Shown here piece after piece: positions 13,710 through 18,215 of a stretch of 18,215 nucleotides of DNA (its first letter is position 1; every line of letters begins with the position of its first letter). Both the position numbers and the translations under genes were made by a program. The stretch spans positions 1 through 18,215 of the forward strand of contig PUNR01000223.1 in NCBI GenBank assembly GCA_003551805.1, written 5' to 3'. Under the pieces are notes generated by a model that was given only the letters and a program-made list of their open reading frames with translations, ran no database searches and had not been told where the DNA came from. The DNA comes from Loktanella sp. GTDB lineage: Bacteria; Pseudomonadota; Alphaproteobacteria; Rhodobacterales; Rhodobacteraceae.

Positions 13710-15161
13710 TCAGACCGGCTCTGCCAGCGCCAGCAATGCGTCAATATCAAGATGGTTTTCCAAATGATCGGCTAGTGCGTCCAGCGTGGCCTCTACCTGT
13801 CTGGCATAATCATAGGCACTGACCGGTTTGCCCAGCTGGGCGAAAAACGCTGACCGGAACGCATCGGCGCTGAACAAGCCGTGCAGATAACACCCCATTA
13901 CCCGACCGTCTGGCGACGCGGCCCCTTCGCCGCGCCCGTCCAGTGATAGCCAGGCGCGGGCGCAATCGGGACCAGAGGTGTCGCCCATGTGGATCTCGTA
14001 GCCGCTGACGGCATCGTTGGTCGCCAGATACGTGGCCCGCGAAAGGGCAAGCCTTTTATGCGGCTGCATCACGGTTGTCACATCCAGATGGCCAAGGCCC
14101 GCGACGCTGCTAGGGACGCCTTCAATCCCGTCAGGATCAGCGATACTGCGACCCAGCATCTGGTAGCCGCCGCAAATCCCCAGCACATGACCACCACGCC
14201 GGATATGCGCCGCAAGGTCGATATCCCAGCCCTGCGCACGAAAATGCGCAAGATCGGCGATCGTTGATTTTGATCCGGGCAGGATCACCAGATCAGCATT
14301 GGCAGGCAGGGGGCGCCCGGCCTCTATGATATCGACGCTGACACCGGGGGTGGCTGAAAGCGGGTCAAGATCGTCGAAATTCGCGATCCTGTTCAGGCGC
14401 GGCACGGCGATCCTGATGTCACCACCCTGACGGCTTTTGATGTCCATCACATCCTCGGCGGGCAGTTTCCATGCATCTGCGAACCACGGGATAATCCCCA
14501 AAGGCGTCCATCCGGTGCGGTCGGTAATGATATGCATCCCATCTGCAAAAAGGGTTGGATCACCACGGAATTTGTTAATGGCGTAGCCTTTGATCAGCGC
14601 CAGATCTTCGGCAGGCAGAACGGCATGCGTGCCGACCATCTGCGCGATCACGCCGCCACGGTCGATATCGCCGATCAGGACCACCGGCACACCCGCCGCC
14701 AGCGCAAAGCCCATATTGGCGATATCACCGGCGCGCAGGTTGACCTCGGCGGGGCTGCCTGCGCCTTCAACAATGACCAGATCGTGGCCCTGCGCGAGCC
14801 TGCGGAAACTGTCCAGTACAGCAGGTAAAAGCGTTGCCTTGTGCTTGCCATAGTCGCGGGCCTTTAGCGTGCCGACACGTTTGCCCTGCACGATGACCTG
14901 CGCGCCGATATCGGTTTCGGGTTTCAGCAGCACGGGGTTCATATCAATGATCGGGTCCAGTCCGCAGGCCAGCGCCTGCATCGCCTGTGCGCGGCCAATC
15001 TCGCCGCCATCGACGGTGACGGCGGCATTGTTGGACATGTTCTGCGGCTTGAACGGCGCGACAGACAGGCCACGGCGGATGCAGGCGCGCGCGATCCCGG
15101 CAACCAGCATGGATTTCCCCACATTGGACCCTGCACCTTGAATCATGATGGCCTTGGTCAT
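13710..15161 (-). CDS. cobQ: Cobyric acid synthase CobQ
   Basis: Amidates four side chains of adenosylcobyrinic acid a,c-diamide with glutamine and ATP, giving adenosylcobyric acid in vitamin B12 synthesis. The product has 483 residues, the normal length. The N-terminal synthetase domain starts IMIQGAGSNVGKSMLVAG (P-loop-like), with PFKPQNMSNNA, VEGAGSPAEVNL and GDIDRGGVIAQ. The C-terminal glutamine amidotransferase domain has the nucleophile Cys330 in GICGGYQMLG and His427 in CYLHGLF. ATG 15161 follows an AGGGGA box. It ends 9 bases from the PopZ-like gene (convergent) and stands apart from other cobalamin genes in this window. No B12 riboswitch is visible in the short upstream region. Confidence 0.97.
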   Translation of the reverse strand: MTKAIMIQGAGSNVGKSMLVAGIARACIRRGLSVAPFKPQNMSNNAAVTVDGGEIGRAQAMQALACGLDPIIDMNPVLLKPETDIGAQVIVQGKRVGTLKARDYGKHKATLLPAVLDSFRRLAQGHDLVIVEGAGSPAEVNLRAGDIANMGFALAAGVPVVLIGDIDRGGVIAQMVGTHAVLPAEDLALIKGYAINKFRGDPTLFADGMHIITDRTGWTPLGIIPWFADAWKLPAEDVMDIKSRQGGDIRIAVPRLNRIANFDDLDPLSATPGVSVDIIEAGRPLPANADLVILPGSKSTIADLAHFRAQGWDIDLAAHIRRGGHVLGICGGYQMLGRSIADPDGIEGVPSSVAGLGHLDVTTVMQPHKRLALSRATYLATNDAVSGYEIHMGDTSGPDCARAWLSLDGRGEGAASPDGRVMGCYLHGLFSADAFRSAFFAQLGKPVSAYDYARQVEATLDALADHLENHLDIDALLALAEPV

Positions 15162-15234
15162 CGCATTTTTCCCCTTTGCAAGTCTTCATAGGCGCAAGCG
15201 GCAGGGAAGGGGAAGTGCGTCATCCTGCCAAACG

Positions 15235-15259
15235 AAAAACGCGGCCCCGAAGGGCCGCG
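15235..15259 (-). terminator. Rho-independent terminator of the DUF6280 gene
   Basis: A perfect stem GCGGCCC/GGGCCGC with loop CGAA (15241-15258), extended by one C-G pair. On the minus strand it is followed by five T (15239-15235), 31 bases after the stop of the DUF6280 gene. It also separates that gene from cobQ downstream. Four T follow on the plus strand too, but no plus-strand gene ends here. Confidence 0.85.
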
Positions 15260-15289
15260 CTTTTCATGCCGTCATGGCGCGCGCTGCTT

Positions 15290-15613
15290 TTAGGCGGCGC
15301 GTGCTTCCTGCTCGGCTGCGTTGCGACGTTCACTTTCTTCGCGTGACAGGGCGACCGATGTACGGATCCCCTTGCCGACGAATTCCATCAGGCCATTGAC
15401 CACACGTTCGTTGGGATCAATGCCTGCGCAGGACAAAACTTCACGGCCATCGCGCGAACGGGCCCAGCGGGCGATCTGTTCGGGACCATTGCCGTATTTC
15501 TTGTCATCAGCGATTGCATCATCAAGCGCAGCAAGCACGACGGCAGCAAATAACTTGCGGGCACGGTTGCCCTGTTCGTTGTTGAACGCTGTTCCGTCGA
15601 CAAAATCTCTCAT
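15290..15613 (-). CDS. DUF6280 family protein
   Basis: A 107-residue soluble, largely helical protein that I recognise as the DUF6280-type conserved protein of Rhodobacteraceae; its function is not known. It starts MRDFVDGTAFNNEQGN, followed by RARKLFAAVVLAALDDAI, the charged block DDKKYGNGPEQIARWARSRDG, and SCAGIDPNERV. It ends in a Glu/Arg/Ala-rich tail that is probably an extended helix. There is no signal peptide, membrane segment or metal motif. ATG 15613 has a strong ribosome binding site (AAAGGAAG), suggesting good expression, and a strong terminator follows. It diverges from efp across 219 bases holding two dyads. The WARSRDGREVLSCAGIDP segment could be a small nucleic-acid or protein-binding domain, but this is a guess. 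Confidence 0.8.
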   Translation of the reverse strand: MRDFVDGTAFNNEQGNRARKLFAAVVLAALDDAIADDKKYGNGPEQIARWARSRDGREVLSCAGIDPNERVVNGLMEFVGKGIRTSVALSREESERRNAAEQEARAA

Positions 15614-15700
15614 TTTGCTTCCTTTTTTTGCTCTTGCTGTTCCGCGTGACCGCCCTTATGCACTTTCAAAAGCGATTCGGGGGTTCTCTTTTGGAATGGC

Positions 15701-15723
15701 AGCCATGCGTTTTGTGCATGGCT
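15701..15723. promoter_or_regulatory. Perfect 8-base dyad between the DUF6280 gene and efp
   Basis: AGCCATGC and GCATGGCT are exact complements separated by 7 bases (GTTTTGT). The element lies about 90 bases upstream of the DUF6280 start and 30 bases before the predicted efp -35. It could be an operator for a dimeric regulator or an RNA hairpin. No regulator family is recognised. Confidence 0.45.
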
Positions 15724-15753
15724 CGCGTGCCCGGTTTCAATTTCTTACTGATC

Positions 15754-15782
15754 TTGTCAGCTTGTCATTGCCCCTATATAGG
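15754..15782 (+). promoter_or_regulatory. Probable efp promoter
   Basis: TTGTCA (15754-15759) and TATAGG (15777-15782) are spaced by 17 bases, in a comparatively AT-rich stretch about 50 bases before the efp start codon. A second TTGTCA copy (15762-15767) is too close to the -10 to serve as its -35. Confidence 0.5.
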
Positions 15783-15793
15783 CAGTGTCGATT

Positions 15794-15809
15794 GCCAGAC
15801 AAGTCTGGC
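15794..15809. promoter_or_regulatory. Dyad at the expected efp transcription start
   Basis: GCCAGAC-AA-GTCTGGC is a perfect 7-base dyad with a 2-base centre. It starts 11 bases after the predicted -10 hexamer and so covers about +5 to +20 of the efp transcript. The position suits a repressor operator, or a small 5' stem with loop ACAAGT. Confidence 0.45.
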
Positions 15810-15832
15810 CCCATTCTGTCATGAAGTGATCC

Positions 15833-16396
15833 ATGCCCAAAATCAACGGTAACGAAATTCGCCCCGGCAACGTGCTGGAACATGAAGGCTCTTTGTGGGG
15901 CGCGGTCAAGGTTGACCACGTCAAGCCCGGCAAAGGCGGCGCTTTTGCGCAGGTCGAGCTGAAAAACCTGCGTGACGGGCGCAAGTTGAACGAACGTTTC
16001 CGGTCCGCCGACAAGGTGGAACGCGTCCGTTTGGACCAGAAGGACCAGCAGTTCCTGTTTGAAACCGACGGCATGCTGACCTTCATGGATAGCGAAACCT
16101 ATGAACAGATTGCGCTGCCTGCCGATATTCTGGGCGAACGCCGCCCGTTTCTGCAGGATGGTATGGTCGTACATATTGAATACTACGGCGAAGAGGCGTT
16201 GAACGTCACACTGCCGCAAAAGGTCGTCTGCAAGGTCGTCGAAACGGAACCTGTGGTCAAAGGCCAGACCGCTGCAAACAGTTTCAAGCCTGCGATCCTC
16301 GACAACGGCGTGCGCGTCATGATCCCGCCTTTCGTGGGCACGGATGAAGATATCGTCGTGAATACCGAATTGTTCGAATACGTCGAACGCGCCTGA
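15833..16396 (+). CDS. efp: Elongation factor P
   Basis: Binds the ribosome next to the P site and relieves stalling at consecutive prolines. The product has 187 residues, standard for EF-P. The three beta-barrel domains are recognisable: the N-terminal KOW-like domain carries the loop KPGKGGAF with Lys34, the position modified (beta-lysylated by EpmA in E. coli); the middle OB domain includes FMDSETYEQI; the C-terminal OB domain ends with TAANSFKPAILDNGVRVMIPPFV. The start has a modest GAAGTGA ribosome binding site. It diverges from the DUF6280 gene and is followed by a hairpin. The modification enzymes are not in the window. Confidence 0.98.
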   Translation: MPKINGNEIRPGNVLEHEGSLWGAVKVDHVKPGKGGAFAQVELKNLRDGRKLNERFRSADKVERVRLDQKDQQFLFETDGMLTFMDSETYEQIALPADILGERRPFLQDGMVVHIEYYGEEALNVTLPQKVVCKVVETEPVVKGQTAANSFKPAILDNGVRVMIPPFVGTDEDIVVNTELFEYVERA

Positions 16397-16407
16397 TACG
16401 TATCCAT

Positions 16408-16443
16408 CCGCCGGGGCTTTGACAGGGTCGGAGCCTCTGGCGG
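16408..16443 (+). terminator. Hairpin after efp, possible terminator
   Basis: CCGCCGGGGCT (16408-16418) can pair with AGCCTCTGGCGG (16432-16443) with one bulge, starting 12 bases after the efp stop. GATATTACAATTAATAAT follows, with no clean T-run, so efficiency as an intrinsic terminator is doubtful. The 3' arm contains the gene-end motif also seen at the end of waaA. Confidence 0.5.
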
Positions 16444-16450
16444 GGATATT
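16432..16450 (+). repeat. Copy 2 of the 19-base gene-end motif
   Basis: AGCCTCTGGCGGGGATATT matches the minus-strand copy at 6951-6969 in 18 of 19 bases. Here it lies outside the coding sequence and supplies the 3' arm of the post-efp hairpin. Confidence 0.6.
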
Positions 16451-16726
16451 ACAATTAATAATAAATTTAAATTATTTAAACTCTAGGTAACCCTAGGGTT
16501 CCAGATTTGCGTTCACAAATGGGTCCTGATGCTAGTATTCGTTGGAAAATAGCGAGCAGCGGTAGAGATTTCCTTGATAGGCATCAAACATCAGGTTTCA
16601 GTCCTGTTTTAGGCGGAGACGGCTTGGTTCTGCAGATTGATAAGCAGAAAGTTTAGTTTGAACCCTTGTGTCATCTCATTCGTTCCGCGCGGTGCTGGCC
16701 GAAGGTCCGGCCTTGGCGAACCTTTG
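16451..16726. other. AT-rich unassigned intergenic segment between efp and the VOC gene
   Basis: No confident gene. The first 35 bases are almost only A and T and include the palindrome AATTTAAATT (16464-16473). The perfect 12-base palindrome AACCCTAGGGTT follows at 16489-16500. A plus-strand frame is open from 16480 to the stop at 16654-16656; its only ATG (16519) gives 45 residues and has no ribosome binding site. The composition differs clearly from the flanking genes. Near the VOC gene GGCCG/CGGCC (16697-16712) forms a short hairpin without a T-run, a weak terminator candidate for the minus strand. It could be a decayed gene, a dispersed element or an unannotated RNA. Confidence 0.5.
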
Positions 16727-17146
16727 CTAAAAGCCCGGCCAAAGGCCCGGTGTCGTGGCCAGTTCCAGCAAATTGCCATCGGGGTCGCGGAAATAGAGGC
16801 TGTGTCCGCCGCGTTTCCAGTTGGACGTGCCCTCGATTGCCACCGCGTGGTTTGCCAACTGCGCTTTCCATGCGTCCAGCGTGTCTGGCGCGATCGCGAA
16901 AGCCATGTGGATCTGCCCGGATGCGTCATGCGGCGGGATCAGGCCGCCACCGGTTTGCACAGGTTCCGTTGTGCCACCGCGGATGAACAGCAGCAAAACA
17001 TTGCGCTGGTTGACGTTATAGGCACGCATCCGGTCATCGGCGTACAGCACCTGCGATAAGCCGATAACATTTTCATAAAATGCAGCCGCCCGGTCGAGGT
17101 CTTCGACGTAAAGCGCGGTTTCGAGGATGGATAGAAGTTGTGGCAT
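16727..17146 (-). CDS. VOC (glyoxalase/bleomycin-resistance) family protein
   Basis: A 139-residue vicinal-oxygen-chelate protein made of two beta-alpha-beta-beta-beta units. The first module is ETALYVEDLDRAAAFYENVIGL; the second contains IHMAFAI and ends SLYFRDPDGNLLELAT. In metal-dependent members His, His and Glu ligands come from such positions. Here the histidine before the first strand is replaced (Glu9/Thr10), while the middle His and the final Glu remain, so metal binding is uncertain. The family covers glyoxalase I, dioxygenases and antibiotic-binding proteins; the substrate is not predictable. ATG 17146 has a GGAGTGA ribosome binding site, and upstream in-frame codons belong to the deaminase gene region. 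It is the last gene of a three-gene operon, 4 bases after the deaminase stop. Confidence 0.88.
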   Translation of the reverse strand: MPQLLSILETALYVEDLDRAAAFYENVIGLSQVLYADDRMRAYNVNQRNVLLLFIRGGTTEPVQTGGGLIPPHDASGQIHMAFAIAPDTLDAWKAQLANHAVAIEGTSNWKRGGHSLYFRDPDGNLLELATTPGLWPGF

Positions 17147-17150
17147 GGTT

Positions 17151-17636
17151 TCACTCCGCCCCGTCTGCGTACAGATGCAGAACACGGTTTTCGCAGATGC
17201 CGCCTATGGCGTCAAAACCACCGCTGCGCTGGAAATCCTGAAGCTCCAGATGCGGAAAGACGAAATACTTGGACGCGACACGCGCCTTGGTCGCAGCAAA
17301 GATGACGCGGTCGATACCCGCGAACCGCATCGCTGACAGGCACATCTCGCAGGGTTGCAGGGTCGAGATCAGGACGCAGCCCGTCAGGTCGGTGGTTTCA
17401 AGCACATGTGCCGCGCGGTGGATGGCGACCATTTCGGCGTGACGTGTCGGGTCCGATTGCAGATGAACCTCGTTTTCGGCCTCGCTGATGATGCGTCCGT
17501 TTTGCAGCACGGTCGCAGCGATCCCGGCCTTTCCGGTCTGGTCGCACGCCGTGACAGCGCGCGCGATGGCGTTGATCACGGCGGCATGTTCATTGCCCGT
17601 GATCCGGTCATCATGGTTGAAATTGGCGGCCATCAT
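17151..17636 (-). CDS. Nucleoside/guanine-type deaminase (CMP/dCMP deaminase fold)
   Basis: A 161-residue zinc-dependent deaminase. The catalytic motif HAE is at residues 66-68 (His zinc ligand, Glu proton shuttle) and PCEMC provides Cys96 and Cys99, all intact. The sequence after the second motif (LSAMRFAGIDRVIFAAT) fits the nucleoside/guanine deaminase branch better than TadA or riboflavin deaminases, since TadA-specific tRNA-binding features are not evident. The likely reaction is hydrolytic deamination of a free base or nucleoside in salvage or detoxification. The start ATG 17636 overlaps the stop of the PNPOx-like gene (ATGA), with no good ribosome binding site, so translational coupling is likely. 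ATG 17633 is an adjacent alternative. Confidence 0.88.
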   Translation of the reverse strand: MMAANFNHDDRITGNEHAAVINAIARAVTACDQTGKAGIAATVLQNGRIISEAENEVHLQSDPTRHAEMVAIHRAAHVLETTDLTGCVLISTLQPCEMCLSAMRFAGIDRVIFAATKARVASKYFVFPHLELQDFQRSGGFDAIGGICENRVLHLYADGAE

Positions 17637-18145
17637 GGCGACAAACGCACTGCGGCCAGTTCTTCGCCCGATGCTTCGCCGTGGCTGCCCATGTCGGGTT
17701 GTTTGCCAGTCACCTGTGCGCGCAGGACGTTATAGGCAAAGCTTAGCCCCGATGTGGTTGTCAGCCATATCTCTGCCCGTTCCGGTCGCAGACCCAGAAT
17801 GCAAACCTGCGGATCGTCCTTGCCGCCTTCAAACCAGCTATCGGCTACGGTGGACCACAATTCATCACGCAAGGCGGCGTCGTTGTTCTGCGTCAGTTCG
17901 CCATGAATGGTGGCATAAAGCCCGTTGTCACCCTCGGCGACGACATAGGTCGCGGCAGCGGCGTCATGTTCGACAGCTTCGGCCAGATCGGTGTCGCGGG
18001 CGGTAATGAACCAGATCGTGGTATCGCCATCGCGCAGCGCATGCGACATCGGCACTGGACGGGCTGTGCCGCTTTTGGTGCCAAGAAAACCCGCATTGAT
18101 CTTGGTCAGCCGGTCCCAGAACAGGGTGATATCATCAGTATTCAT
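17633..18145 (-). CDS. Pyridoxamine 5'-phosphate oxidase-like (PNPOx, general stress 26-type) protein
   Basis: A 170-residue split-barrel flavin-binding-type protein. The N-terminal half (LTKINAGFLGTKSGTARPVPMSH, then TIWFITARDTDLAEAVEH, and AAATYVVAEGDNGLYATIHG) is characteristic of the general-stress-protein-26 group of PNPOx-like proteins. The C-terminal half has SWFEGGKDDPQVCILGLRPERAEIW, also typical. Members bind FMN, FAD or F420; a specific reaction is not known for this group, and a role in stress or redox is the usual suggestion. ATG 18145 has an AAAGGATG ribosome binding site. It is the first gene of the operon with the deaminase and VOC genes; any promoter lies within the last 70 bases of the window or beyond. 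Confidence 0.88.
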   Translation of the reverse strand: MNTDDITLFWDRLTKINAGFLGTKSGTARPVPMSHALRDGDTTIWFITARDTDLAEAVEHDAAAATYVVAEGDNGLYATIHGELTQNNDAALRDELWSTVADSWFEGGKDDPQVCILGLRPERAEIWLTTTSGLSFAYNVLRAQVTGKQPDMGSHGEASGEELAAVRLSP

Positions 18146-18215
18146 TTGAATGCATCCTTTCGCTTTTACGATTTGTGAACGCGTCGCAATGCAATGTTGT
18201 TCCTGTGGCTGAAAC

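Noticed and set aside
15162..15234. Possible cobalamin riboswitch before cobQ
   Set aside because: Only about 70 bases lie before the terminator of the previous gene, and no B12-box-like sequence is visible.
16451..16480. TTAA repeats as a possible CtrA site
   Set aside because: The spacing between TTAA copies (8 and 5 bases) does not fit the TTAA-N7-TTAA consensus; the repeats follow from extreme AT content.
18171..18182. 12-base match GCGTTCACAAAT, also at 16509-16520
   Set aside because: In 18 kb, considering both strands, exact 12-base matches are expected several times by chance.

Overview
The window is about 18.2 kb of moderately GC-rich, gene-dense DNA. It reads as core chromosome of an alphaproteobacterium, most likely a marine Rhodobacteraceae (Roseobacter group) member. 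The indications are a lysC-ptsP pair, a pcm-like/tolC/small acidic protein cluster beside a tRNA, a DUF6280-type protein, and a recurring Roseobacter-type 3' motif (GCCTCYGGCGGGGATATT). I see no prophage, insertion sequence, CRISPR array, rRNA or plasmid functions. The species assignment is inference from protein recognition; no database was searched.

Left part (1-5240): the 3' end of an EcsC-family gene (+) runs convergently into a minus-strand series. In transcription order that series is DUF1178 zinc-ribbon protein, SDR oxidoreductase (ATGA overlap), aspartokinase lysC and ptsP (EI-Ntr with GAF domain). lysC carries an internal ATG behind a consensus ribosome binding site at a position that would give a separate beta subunit.

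Middle-left (5290-10850): a Nudix hydrolase (-) and a class II-type histone-deacetylase-like amidohydrolase (+) diverge with start codons only 24 bases apart. The deacetylase converges on a tightly overlapping minus-strand operon: a NeuC-type UDP-GlcNAc 2-epimerase and two different Kdo-transferase (GT30-like) genes. This looks like an envelope-glycan module (lipid A/core or another acidic sugar). tRNA-Cys(GCA) with an encoded CCA end sits upstream on the plus strand.

Middle-right (11000-15165): pcm-like methyltransferase, TolC-family outer-membrane channel and a small acidic protein lie in one direction. The small protein has the three-part layout of PopZ/DUF2497 polar organisers, and its leader can fold into a long hairpin that buries its ribosome binding site. 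cobQ (cobyric acid synthase) converges on it from the right.

Right part (15235-18215): a strong hairpin terminator ends a DUF6280-family gene, which diverges from efp (elongation factor P). The shared intergenic region holds two perfect dyads and a good promoter. After efp comes a hairpin, then an AT-rich unassigned stretch of about 280 bases. Next is a compact minus-strand operon of PNPOx-like flavoprotein, nucleoside deaminase and VOC-family protein.

The most promising leads are the divergent PopZ-like gene with its hairpin leader, the internal aspartokinase start, the paired Kdo-transferase-like genes behind a NeuC-type epimerase, and the AT-rich island after efp. None is proven by sequence alone.
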